64,000 bases of DNA from Gloeotrichia echinulata CP02 (GCA_038087035.1 CP051187.1:1793501-1857500); one strand, 5' to 3'; shown: positions 33,895 through 40,991, numbered from the stretch's first letter. Numbers and translations: made by a program. The notes: generated by a model not told the origin, from the sequence alone.

Positions 33895-34131
33895 ATGGCT
33901 AGAATTACAATTTCAGACATCTCTCAGGAATTACAAGACAACTCACTCTTAAGTGAACTATCCCCAGAAGAAATTGCTGCTATTAATGGAGGTGGTTGGT
34001 TCGGGAAGATCTTTGGAGGGATTGTCGGAGCTGTAATAGGATTTTTTGGAGGTGGAGGACTTGGTGGTATAATCCCAGGTGCCAAAGCAGGTGCCAAGCT
34101 GGGAGATTACATCGAAGAAGCACTCCAGTAG
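33895..34131 (+). CDS. Glycine-rich double-glycine leader peptide (bacteriocin-like)
   Basis: A 78-residue peptide with a two-part structure. The leader MARITISDISQELQDNSLLS continues ELSPEEIAAINGG, the standard Gly-Gly cleavage motif preceded by the ELSxEEL-like helix. Cleavage would release a core of about 45 residues (GWFGKIFGGIVGAVIGFFGG, GGLGGIIPGAKAGAKLGDYI) dominated by GxxxG glycine-zipper repeats, as in class II bacteriocins and membrane-active peptides. Export would need a C39-peptidase ABC transporter, which is not in this window. It is next to, but on the opposite strand from, the radical SAM RiPP operon. The core has no Cys and no Tyr-Gly splice motif. Confidence 0.75.
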   Translation: MARITISDISQELQDNSLLSELSPEEIAAINGGGWFGKIFGGIVGAVIGFFGGGGLGGIIPGAKAGAKLGDYIEEALQ

Positions 34132-34188
34132 GAAGGAGGCAGATGATGATCATGCGGCTATGGCATTGTACTAAATTAAGCTAAAACC

Positions 34189-34222
34189 TGTGTAAAGACG
34201 TTATATATAACGTCTTTACACA
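34189..34222. repeat. Perfect palindrome after the peptide gene
   Basis: TGTGTAAAGACGTTATA and its complement form a 34-bp perfect palindrome, similar in design to GTAGAGACGTTACATGTAACGTCTCTAC at 27520. It lies 57 bp downstream of the peptide gene and may be its terminator. Confidence 0.75.
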
Positions 34223-34337
34223 CCAAAACCTTCAAAACTAGAGTGGACAAAAAATCATAAAAAATCAACCCAAAATAAAGCTTGAGTTGATAAATATTCA
34301 ATTTTCAGCATCAGACAAATTTATTATTAGCAATTAA

Positions 34338-34520
34338 TCAACTTTCACTTCTGACAACACCCGCTTCTTGCTCAATGCGGTCTAAAGCCTTCTTCGCTTT
34401 AAAAATAAGTCGCAAATAGGCTAACTGACTATCCCAAGCAGAACGAGGTAACAATGGTTCTTGAGACTCTGTAAAAGTTGTATTTTCTTCAGCAACAGAA
34501 TCAGTGGAAATATTATTCAT
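34338..34520 (-). CDS. Small protein at the end of the RiPP operon
   Basis: A 60-residue protein (MNNISTDSVAEENTTFTESQ, EPLLPRSAWDSQLAYLRLIF, KAKKALDRIEQEAGVVRSES). It starts 8 bp after the stop codon of the radical SAM gene, so it is almost certainly in the same transcript. The N-terminal half is polar and probably disordered; the C-terminal half forms a basic amphipathic helix. In the PlpA/PlpX spliceotide system a small accessory protein (PlpY) is needed beside the radical SAM enzyme. This protein is in the right place for such a partner, but I cannot confirm homology. No leader-like Gly-Gly motif is present, so it is unlikely to be a precursor. Confidence 0.6.
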   Translation of the reverse strand: MNNISTDSVAEENTTFTESQEPLLPRSAWDSQLAYLRLIFKAKKALDRIEQEAGVVRSES

Positions 34521-34528
34521 AAAAATGT

Positions 34529-35791
34529 TTAATTGCTAGAATTAACTAAAGATGCTACTAACTCAGATTCCGCTTCCCACCCTTGGGGCCATTGAATGCG
34601 GTCAGCAGTAAAATGAAGTGGATCATTCTCTGGCCAAGGAGCATTGATTGGTTCCTCAATTAGCCCAAATTCGCCATTATCAAAGGGATTCCCATCCGCC
34701 CGACGTTGAATAAATACTCGCTCGCGAATACCGCTTTTTTCCTGGGTGAGGGCGCGATGATGGCAGTAAGGATTGTTACCGCGCTTGTCAAAGAAAACAT
34801 GAGCAGTCCAACTACAACCACCACGACAGAGTTCTGCAAATTCGCAAGTTTTGCAGAAACCCCACAAGTGTTCTGTACCTTTGGGAGTACCAGCGCCTAA
34901 GTTAAACCGCAGTTCCTCGGTTTCTTCAATAATTTTCCGCAGTGAATGGTCGCGGATGTTACCACCAGTGTAGGCTGTGGTCGGTAGTGATGGACACCCT
35001 TTGATAGCACCATCGGCTTCAATACCTAAAGCAGACAATCCAGCGGTACATCCTTGCCAAAATGACCAAGCATCCCCACCCCGCAGCAGTCGCTCATAGG
35101 GACCGTAGTAGCCGATGTTATTCCCTGGCTGCACCTGTACGCCTTCTCGCTTTGCGCGTTCAGCTACACGAGCAATCATTGGGTATACATCCAATAGTTC
35201 GTAAGGTTGGAGTAAAATATCACTATTATCGGCAGCATTGCCCATCGGTACAGTCAACTGAATTTGCCAAGCGAAAATGCCGGCGTCGCGCAGATGTTCG
35301 TAAATTTGGGGAAATTCTGGTGCAGATAGGCGATTTATTTGGGTATTGCAGCCAAAGGGGATACCTGCTTCCTTAAGATTGCTCATGGTCTTAAATGCCC
35401 ATTCCCAAGAGCCTTGTTTACCACGTAGACGGTCATGAGTCGCTTGTAAGCCATCAACCGACACAGAAACCACACCAATACCAGCTTCCTTCATCTTGCG
35501 GGCTGTGTCTAAGGTGATACCATAACCACCAGTGGTCATACCACACAACATCCCAGCTTTGGTAATTGCTTGGGCAATTTCTAACCAGTCAGGACGCAGA
35601 AATGCTTCACCACCAATTATGGTAACTTCTGTAATTCCCACATCCGCCATTTGTTTGACTAAATCCAGGGCTTCTGCTGTGGAAAGTTCATTTGTTCTTG
35701 TATGTCCAGCGCGAGAACCGCAATGTTGACAGGCTAGATTACACTTGAGTGTAATTTCCCAAACTGCATAACTAATTCGGCGATAAGTCAT
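34529..35791 (-). CDS. Radical SAM/SPASM RiPP maturase, Nif11-class (PlpX-like)
   Basis: A 420-residue radical SAM enzyme. The SAM-binding 4Fe-4S cluster motif is CNLACQHC (residues 16-23). The TIM-barrel includes EVTIIGGEAFLRPDWLEIA and the SVSVDG strand. A SPASM domain with two auxiliary clusters occupies about residues 245-345 (GCTAG, KGCPSL, GFCKTCEFAELCRGGCSW, NPYCHHRAL). It resembles the Nif11-class peptide maturases, including PlpX, which excises tyramine from X-Tyr-Gly sites to give an alpha-keto-beta-amino acid. The neighbouring precursors carry Tyr-Gly in their cores, which supports that reading; the activity itself is inferred. GAGGA lies 8 bases before the ATG. Five precursor genes lie upstream on the same strand. 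Confidence 0.88.
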   Translation of the reverse strand: MTYRRISYAVWEITLKCNLACQHCGSRAGHTRTNELSTAEALDLVKQMADVGITEVTIIGGEAFLRPDWLEIAQAITKAGMLCGMTTGGYGITLDTARKMKEAGIGVVSVSVDGLQATHDRLRGKQGSWEWAFKTMSNLKEAGIPFGCNTQINRLSAPEFPQIYEHLRDAGIFAWQIQLTVPMGNAADNSDILLQPYELLDVYPMIARVAERAKREGVQVQPGNNIGYYGPYERLLRGGDAWSFWQGCTAGLSALGIEADGAIKGCPSLPTTAYTGGNIRDHSLRKIIEETEELRFNLGAGTPKGTEHLWGFCKTCEFAELCRGGCSWTAHVFFDKRGNNPYCHHRALTQEKSGIRERVFIQRRADGNPFDNGEFGLIEEPINAPWPENDPLHFTADRIQWPQGWEAESELVASLVNSSN

Positions 35792-35874
35792 GAAAATATC
35801 CTCAATTAATTTTTCTATAAAGGGACTGATAGATCGTCGTCCGTCCCTAAAAATTTAATGTTCCCTAAACTATG

Positions 35875-36168
35875 TCATTTAGTTAGCCAAACAACTCCAT
35901 AGGGTTGTTGGAATTTGCTCGACCCAGTTAATCCACCAAAAACTGTAGCTAGTTCTTTTTTACTTAAATCCTTGAGTTCACCTTCACCAGCAGCCGAATC
36001 TAACAATTGAGCGGTATATTCTTCATATTCTTGTAGGGTGAAATTGTAGCCAGCATCCTTAACTATTTGGCTACATTCTTCTTTACTATTAACGCCTTGA
36101 ATTTGAGTACGAAAAGCTTCATCATTTGCTACTTTTTCGTAGAAAGCTTTGACATGTTCTAGGGACAT
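35875..36168 (-). CDS. Nif11-leader RiPP precursor with Tyr-Gly core
   Basis: A 97-residue precursor. The leader (about 78 residues) is Nif11-like: MSLEHVKAFYEKVANDEAFR, then an acidic amphipathic helix, and LKDLSKKELATVFGG as the Gly-Gly cleavage site. The core is LTGSSKFQQPYGVVWLTK and contains one PYG motif, a candidate splice or modification site. The ATG at 36168 has AGGAGA 6 bases upstream. A longer frame to 36237 would run into the inverted repeat at 36196-36274. It is the precursor nearest the maturase gene (83 bp). Confidence 0.87.
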   Translation of the reverse strand: MSLEHVKAFYEKVANDEAFRTQIQGVNSKEECSQIVKDAGYNFTLQEYEEYTAQLLDSAAGEGELKDLSKKELATVFGGLTGSSKFQQPYGVVWLTK

Positions 36169-36195
36169 AATCTTCTCCTGATATTGATTAAGTAC

Positions 36196-36274
36196 TGTAG
36201 GGTGCGTTAGGATGAAATCCGTAACGCACCATTCCAAGCTTCTGGTGCGTTACGCTCTGCTAACGCACCCTACA
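36196..36274. repeat. Palindromic repeat between two precursor genes
   Basis: TGTAGGGTGCGTTAG and CTAACGCACCCTACA are perfect 15-bp arms. The inner arms GTAACGCACCA and TGGTGCGTTAC also pair, so the 79 bp fold into a long hairpin. GGTGCGTTA palindromes of this type are dispersed in cyanobacteria. Here it would separate two co-directional precursor genes. Confidence 0.8.
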
Positions 36275-36302
36275 AGACTGTTATGGTAGCAACAGAACTT
36301 CC

Positions 36303-36644
36303 CTAAGCTAGGTTATCTGGAATATGTGTAACAATAACTCCATACACCTGTTGGTAGGATGGCCAGACAACTCCATATAATGGTTGGGGTTTGGGTTTCC
36401 CAGTTATTCCACCAAAAACTGCAGCGAGTTCTTTTTCACTTAAATCCTTGAGTTCACCTTCACCAGCAGCCGACTCCAACAATTGAGCGGTATATTCTTC
36501 ATACTCTTCTAGAGTGAAATCGTAGCCAGCAGCCTTAACTATTTGGCTACATTCTTCTTTGCTCTTAACGTTTTGAATTTGAGTAGAAAAAGCTTCATCA
36601 TTTGCTAACTGTTGATAGAAAGCTTTGACATGTGCTATGGACAT
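36303..36644 (-). CDS. Nif11-leader RiPP precursor with two Tyr-Gly motifs
   Basis: A 113-residue precursor closely similar in the leader to the gene at 35875-36168 (MSIAHVKAFYQQLANDEAFS, then LKDLSEKELAAVFGG). The core ITGKPKPQPLYGVVWPSYQQ continues VYGVIVTHIPDNLA and holds two motifs, LYG and VYG, each followed by a hydrophobic beta-branched pair. If the PlpX-like enzyme acts on Tyr-Gly, this peptide could be modified twice. The leader differs from its neighbour at few positions while the cores differ, a pattern of duplication with core diversification. CAGGAG precedes the ATG. Confidence 0.87.
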   Translation of the reverse strand: MSIAHVKAFYQQLANDEAFSTQIQNVKSKEECSQIVKAAGYDFTLEEYEEYTAQLLESAAGEGELKDLSEKELAAVFGGITGKPKPQPLYGVVWPSYQQVYGVIVTHIPDNLA

Positions 36645-36746
36645 AATTTTTGGCTCCTGAGATTACTTAAAAGTTGGTAATTTTGTTGAAATGTTGAACC
36701 AGGTTATTGGAGATTTTTTCGTGTCTGCATTCAACAAAAAATCTGG

Positions 36747-36989
36747 CTATATATACACATCATCACAAGCAACCAATCCGCAAATGATTGGCTTCCTTCC
36801 CAAAATGGTTGGCTGGTTTAATAAACCGCCACTAATAGTTTTCTCCTCCTCATCAGACAACTCTAACAGCGACTCTTCTGCATCTAAACCTTGGTGGCGT
36901 CGTGCAGATGCATTAACAACTGCTTCTGCAATCAAGTCTGTAATTTCAATGTGATTTTTGAGTTGTCTTTGATTCATTTCGCTCGACAT
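36747..36989 (-). CDS. Double-glycine RiPP precursor with Cys-Gly in place of Tyr-Gly
   Basis: An 80-residue precursor with a leader unrelated to Nif11: MSSEMNQRQLKNHIEITDLI, AEAVVNASARRHQGLDAEES, LLELSDEEEKTISGG. The core LLNQPTILGRKPIICGLVAC ends DDVYI. Lined up with the core of 37672-37932 (ERPFIYGIIIDP), the segment RKPIICGLVACD has Cys exactly where the other has the Tyr of Tyr-Gly. It is therefore either a non-substrate or a substrate for different chemistry; a second Cys follows three residues later. CAGGAG lies upstream; the third in-frame ATG (36989) gives better ribosome-site spacing than the one at 36995. Confidence 0.78.
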   Translation of the reverse strand: MSSEMNQRQLKNHIEITDLIAEAVVNASARRHQGLDAEESLLELSDEEEKTISGGLLNQPTILGRKPIICGLVACDDVYI

Positions 36990-37066
36990 AATCATCTCCT
37001 GATGTTACTTAATGAAATATTGGTGAGAAAGTTATTTCACCTGAGAAAACTAAACTGTAGTTGTGC

Positions 37067-37504
37067 TTAACCAGCAGCTAGTTTTGACACTTGAACTGCT
37101 AGTTCAGACGGATTGTAGTTATCTGTAATCACTTGCGGACAACGCATACAAGCTGCTTTACCTTCTTGGTTCCACCACCGACAATCTCGGCGAATAGAAC
37201 AGGGTGGTAATTCTTCTGCGACTGCAGGTAATTTTTCGGCAATTTGTTTCGCTAGACGACAATCTTGTCCATCAAAATGCAGACAAGCTTTAGCGGCGCA
37301 AGGTGTCGCCATGCGGAAAATTTCGGTCGGTGTAATTGGACTAGCTTTTGCTATCAGTTCATCGGTGATAGGTAGGGGCTGTTTAAGATAAGCTACACGG
37401 GGTTCTGCAACTGTTCCACCGATGATACCGAAAACAACGCTATTCTCAGATTCTGGTCTAGCACTGGGGCAAAGTGTAGTTTTATCAACAGCAATTTCTT
37501 CCAT
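37067..37504 (-). CDS. Cys-rich companion protein of the RiPP operon
   Basis: A 145-residue protein (MEEIAVDKTTLCPSARPESE at the start). The middle has GIIGGTVAEPRVAYLKQPLP and ITPTEIFRMATPCAAKACLH. The C-terminal half carries a Cys array: Cys-x4-Cys in PCAAKACLHFDGQDC, then CSIRRDCRWWNQEGKAACMR with a final Cys in RCPQV. This arrangement suggests a metal or Fe-S site. From memory, proteins of this kind occur next to Nif11 peptides and are sometimes labelled nitrogen-fixation protein, but no function is known. It lies between precursors in one direction with GGAGG before the ATG. A truncated second copy is at 37953-38132. Confidence 0.7.
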   Translation of the reverse strand: MEEIAVDKTTLCPSARPESENSVVFGIIGGTVAEPRVAYLKQPLPITDELIAKASPITPTEIFRMATPCAAKACLHFDGQDCRLAKQIAEKLPAVAEELPPCSIRRDCRWWNQEGKAACMRCPQVITDNYNPSELAVQVSKLAAG

Positions 37505-37671
37505 CAATTTAGCCTCCAATTAAAGAGAATTTTGATGTCTACAAGGTCAAACTTGGATTATTTACGGAATTTTTAACTAAAAAAATCCAACTTTTATTCT
37601 GGGCTGCGCGTCCCCGCCATTGGTGTTAACTTAAGCCAAAAACCTTGTAAAATATCGTTTCCAGGTGGCAC

Positions 37672-37932
37672 CTAGAAGTACTTTGTATTAGGAATGTTTG
37701 GTAATTTATACTTCCATATCGGGTCTATGATGATTCCGTAAATAAACGGACGTTCAAAAAACACACTATATGCTCCACCTGCAACGCTTTTTGCTTCCGC
37801 ATCAGACATAGATAACAAAGCTTCTTCTGAATCCAAAACTTCGTGACGACGTGCCACAGCATTTTTCACTGCATCATCAATCAAATCGTTAATTTCAATT
37901 TGACTATTGTACATTCTTTGGTGTTCTGCCAT
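37672..37932 (-). CDS. Double-glycine RiPP precursor with Tyr-Gly core
   Basis: An 86-residue precursor with the non-Nif11 leader MAEHQRMYNSQIEINDLIDD, AVKNAVARRHEVLDSEEALL, SMSDAEAKSVAGG. The core AYSVFFERPFIYGIIIDPIW continues KYKLPNIPNTKYF and has one IYG motif with hydrophobic residues on both sides, like the Nif11 cores in the same operon. The leader is almost identical in DNA and protein to the gene at 38159-38371, but the cores differ completely. AGGAGAATCGAAATG gives a clear ribosome site. Mature product unknown. Confidence 0.8.
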   Translation of the reverse strand: MAEHQRMYNSQIEINDLIDDAVKNAVARRHEVLDSEEALLSMSDAEAKSVAGGAYSVFFERPFIYGIIIDPIWKYKLPNIPNTKYF

Positions 37933-37952
37933 TTCGATTCTCCTTTCAATTT

Positions 37953-38132
37953 GTGACTAGATTTAGGCTCAATTCCTGAAGAGTTTGATAGCCTAATATA
38001 GGAATCGGGTTTGATTTTTGAACAGTTATAACTAGCTGTAGTAGGTATGTCTATGGCCACCACATCCAGGTTTTTGTGGCATTGCCCACTGGGGGAAAGT
38101 GTAGTTTTATCAGCAGCAATGTCTTCGATCAA
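37953..38132 (-). pseudogene. Truncated copy of the Cys-rich companion gene
   Basis: The frame starts IEDIAADKTTLSPSGQCHKN and matches the first about 15 residues of the protein at 37067-37504 (MEEIAVDKTTLCPSARPES), including the DNA around it (TGTAGTTTTATC-A/G-ACAGCAAT on the plus strand). The start codon ATG has become ATC, and homology is lost after some 15-20 codons, with no Cys array. It was created with the upstream precursor by a tandem duplication and has since decayed. Confidence 0.65.
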
Positions 38133-38158
38133 TTGAGACTCACCGGAAGATAATCTTT

Positions 38159-38371
38159 TTAGATGACTTCAGGTTGATTGAATATGAGTCCTATAATAAT
38201 ATGAATAATAGAACCACCTGTAACGCTTTTTGCTTCCGCATCAGACATAGATAACAAAGCTTCTTCTGAATCCAAAACTTCGTGACGACGTGCCACAGCA
38301 TTTTTCACTGCATCATCAATCAAATCGTTAATTTCAATTTGACTGTTATACATTCTTTGGTATTCTGCCAT
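38159..38371 (-). CDS. Double-glycine RiPP precursor with Ile-Gly core
   Basis: A 70-residue precursor, the first gene of the operon on the minus strand. The leader (MAEYQRMYNSQIEINDLIDD to SMSDAEAKSVTGG) is nearly identical to that at 37672-37932, and the 5' flanks of both share over 60 bp (CTTTCAATTT-TGACTAGATTTAGGCTC). The core SIIHIIIGLIFNQPEVI is only 17 residues long and lacks Tyr; IIIGLI occupies the position of IYGIII. It may be an inactive or differently processed peptide. AGGAGAATCGGAATG is the ribosome site. Confidence 0.72.
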   Translation of the reverse strand: MAEYQRMYNSQIEINDLIDDAVKNAVARRHEVLDSEEALLSMSDAEAKSVTGGSIIHIIIGLIFNQPEVI

Positions 38372-38716
38372 TCCGATTCTCCTTTCAATTTATGACTAGA
38401 TTTAGGCTCAATTCCTGAAGAGTTTGATAGCCTAATATCATTCTAGGAGTCCGTAAAAGCATTTAAAAATTTTTCGGGACTGTTTATAGGACAAAAATGA
38501 ACCTTTTATGTCACTAAATCCGACAACCAACTTTCAGTTAAACTATCTACAAGCTAGATATCAACCGTCCCTTACTCAATATCAAAGCATTCAGCCACAA
38601 TTGCAATGGTCAATCCAATGGGATTTCGTGCAATAACTGAAACATTTATGTCCCGAAAATTTTGCCATCTGACAATAAATAAGTAGCCATTATTCTCAGC
38701 GTACACGATGAGGGAT
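38372..38716. other. Upstream region of the RiPP operon
   Basis: About 340 bases without a gene. The first 70 are duplicated at 37936-38002. The promoter for the precursor operon probably lies between 38440 and 38600; no operator was recognised. A short ATAACTGAAACATTTATGTC-like segment near 38632 resembles other AT-rich words in this region. Confidence 0.4.
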
Positions 38717-38808
38717 GAAAAACAGACTGGAAACTAGGTATACTGGTAGGGGCACGGCAATGCCGTGCCCTTACGGGTGTACCTCACTAGTTTGGGAAAC
38801 GCTATATA
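38717..38808. repeat. MITE-like repeat with GC-rich palindromic core, copy 2
   Basis: The order is CTGGAAACTAGGTATACTG, the palindrome GTAGGGGCACGGC-AAT-GCCGTGCCCTTAC (38746-38774), then GTGTACCTCACTAGTTTGGG and AAACGCTATAT. It is the reverse orientation of 19043-19140. It abuts the trmB stop codon and probably acts as its terminator. Confidence 0.65.
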
Positions 38809-39447
38809 TTAACTCTTTCTCACAAACAAAGCGCGATAAACCGGCTCACCTTTTTGTTGAGTAAATAGTTCCCGTTCCGTAGCGACTGGTAGGGGGTTGT
38901 CTCCTAACCATTCTCCCGTACCAACTTGCTCAAAATTTGGGTTTTCGGCGAAGCGATCGCGCATTTCTACGGCGATAAATTCCATATCTGATTGCAAAAA
39001 TACCACACCACCAATAGCCAGATAATTCGCTAATTCTGCCACTAATTCTGGTTGCACTACTCGCCGTTTAGCATGGCGGGTTTTAAACCAAGGATCGGGA
39101 AATTGAATCGTGACGCGCTGTAAAGTTCCTGTGGGAAGAGAAGATAAAAGTGAGTGCAATGAGTTATTCACATTACAAAACAAATAATGCAGGTTTGTTA
39201 ACCCCAACTGGGAACCTAACTTATTCGCCTCCATCACCAGAGGTTCGCGAATTTCCAAACCGAGAAAATTCCAGTTGGGTTCTATCTGTGCCATATTCAA
39301 TACAAACCGTCCCTTAGCGCAACCAATATCTAAATGTAGCGGTTGATTTGGTTCGATATAAACTTTTTCCCACTCCAAAGGACTCGCCGGTGTTTGATAC
39401 TTTTTGGCAAGTGGATTAACATGTTGACGGACTCGCACAGCAGCCAA
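38809..39447 (-). CDS. trmB: tRNA (guanine-N7)-methyltransferase
   Basis: A 212-residue SAM-dependent enzyme that makes m7G at position 46 of tRNA variable loops. The SAM-binding motif is HLDIGCAKGRFVLNMA, followed by FLGLEIREPLV and the TrmB signature QFPDPWFKTRHAKRRVVQPE. The TERE-like end (PVATERELFTQQKGEPVYRA) is also typical. The TTG at 39447 is chosen because AAGGAGA lies 7 bases before it and the start MAAVRVRQHVNPLAKKYQ is the conserved cyanobacterial one; an ATG at 39498 would add 17 residues. Upstream lies a dispersed repeat with a GGGGACT heptamer array. Confidence 0.95.
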   Translation of the reverse strand: MAAVRVRQHVNPLAKKYQTPASPLEWEKVYIEPNQPLHLDIGCAKGRFVLNMAQIEPNWNFLGLEIREPLVMEANKLGSQLGLTNLHYLFCNVNNSLHSLLSSLPTGTLQRVTIQFPDPWFKTRHAKRRVVQPELVAELANYLAIGGVVFLQSDMEFIAVEMRDRFAENPNFEQVGTGEWLGDNPLPVATERELFTQQKGEPVYRALFVRKS

Positions 39448-39486
39448 AATCGATTCTCCTTTACGTGACAACATCAAATAGCAGGG

Positions 39487-39566
39487 ACACTTCGGCAAGC
39501 TCAGTGCATCGCTGGGGACTGGGGACTGGGGACTGGGGACTGGGGACTGGGGACTGGGGACTGGGG
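39487..39566. repeat. Dispersed 38-bp repeat core plus GGGGACT heptamers
   Basis: One copy of the core (CTTCGGCAAGCTCAGTGCAT) is followed by seven GGGGACT units from 39514 and a partial one. The same core and heptamer occur as the six-copy array at 538-782, which suggests the two parts travel together. Confidence 0.9.
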
Positions 39567-39884
39567 AAAGAGAAATTAATGTTTGTTGGTGGGGTTTTTC
39601 CGTTATTAGCTGACTTAAAAAGACAAAGACAAAAATTTATCATCTTTGCTGGTGTAAGGCGGTAATGACGGTTATTTAATTTCTAGTATTTTAAAACAAA
39701 AATTCCTTCTTGATTCCAAGTATTTACTCAAATATCAATTATCAATTATCACTGTGTCGTGTTATAACTACAAATGTATACATATATTAAGTGTAATCGC
39801 TCCTACACAGATTGACAACGTAAGAGTTATACTCTTTGAAAAAGACATGTTTTAAACCCTACTTTTAAAAGTATCCCCAAATCA

Positions 39885-40985
39885 ATGACTCTAAATTTTC
39901 GCTTTGGTATAGTCAGCGATTTACACATCGCACTTCCCCACACAATCTGGGATCATCCAAGCCGGTTTCATCTGGTGGAAGTTAGTATCCCAGCTTTTGA
40001 AAGTGCATTAGAACACTTAGCACAACTAGATTTAGATTTCCTCTTACTTCCAGGAGATTTAACCCAGCACGGTGAAGCAGAAAATCATATTTGGATACAA
40101 AAACGTTTATCTGAGCTACCTTTTCCCGTCTATGTTGTTCCTGGTAATCATGATGTTCCTGTGCTGATGGCAAATCAGCAATCAATTGGTTTTGCTGATT
40201 TCCCTCACTATTATCGCAAGTTTGGTTATGACAATACACAGCAACTTTACTATACTAGTCAGTTGCTGCCTGGAGTCAGACTGATTGGTCTGAATTCTAA
40301 CTTTTTTAATGACCAAGGTCAGCAGGTGGGGCGTGTAGATAATAAACAGCTAAAGTGGTTAGAAGAAGTGTTGGCGGGGACTGGTGATGAATTAGTGCTG
40401 GTGATGATACATCATAATGTTGTCGAACATCTCCCCGATCAATCGCGACATCCAATGGCAAATCGCTATATGTTAGAAAATGCATCGGAACTGTTGCACA
40501 TGCTGCGGCGGTACGGAGTTAGACTAGTGTTTACAGGGCATTTGCATGTCCAAGATGTTGCCCACGCAGATGGAGTATATGATATTACTACTGGTTCTTT
40601 AGTTAGCTATCCTCACCCTTATCGAGTGTTGGAGTATCATCAGGATAATCACGGTAAGCAATGGTTACAAATTTTATCCCATCGTGTGGAATCAGTACCT
40701 GATTTCCCCAACTTGCAACAATCATCGCGGCAATGGATGGGCGATCGCTCGTTTCCCTTCGTGATTAAGCTGCTGACTCTACCACCTTTAAACTTACCAT
40801 TGATACAAGCACAAGAACTAGCCCCTAGTTTGCGGGACTTTTGGGCAACTATTGCCGATGGTGATGCTTTAGTGGATTATCCCCACTTTCCCCAAGAAGT
40901 GCGCCACTACATTCAGAAATATGGAGCGATCGCCACTGGTAGTACTCCTACCATGATTGATAACAACAGTACACTTTTATTGTAG
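39885..40985 (+). CDS. Metallophosphoesterase (calcineurin-like)
   Basis: A 366-residue protein with a dinuclear-metal phosphoesterase fold. All five metal motifs are visible: FGIVSDLHIAL (Asp, His), LLLPGDLTQHG, VVPGNHDVPVL, VMIHHNVVEH and VFTGHLHVQD. The C-terminal about 110 residues form an extension of unknown role. The family includes cyclic-nucleotide phosphodiesterases and phosphatases of the 3',5'-cAMP (CpdA) type, but the substrate cannot be decided here. Without a signal peptide it should be cytoplasmic. It is followed by heptamer repeats and then cinA; the two may share a transcript. Confidence 0.9.
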   Translation: MTLNFRFGIVSDLHIALPHTIWDHPSRFHLVEVSIPAFESALEHLAQLDLDFLLLPGDLTQHGEAENHIWIQKRLSELPFPVYVVPGNHDVPVLMANQQSIGFADFPHYYRKFGYDNTQQLYYTSQLLPGVRLIGLNSNFFNDQGQQVGRVDNKQLKWLEEVLAGTGDELVLVMIHHNVVEHLPDQSRHPMANRYMLENASELLHMLRRYGVRLVFTGHLHVQDVAHADGVYDITTGSLVSYPHPYRVLEYHQDNHGKQWLQILSHRVESVPDFPNLQQSSRQWMGDRSFPFVIKLLTLPPLNLPLIQAQELAPSLRDFWATIADGDALVDYPHFPQEVRHYIQKYGAIATGSTPTMIDNNSTLLL

Positions 40986-40991
40986 AAGAAT

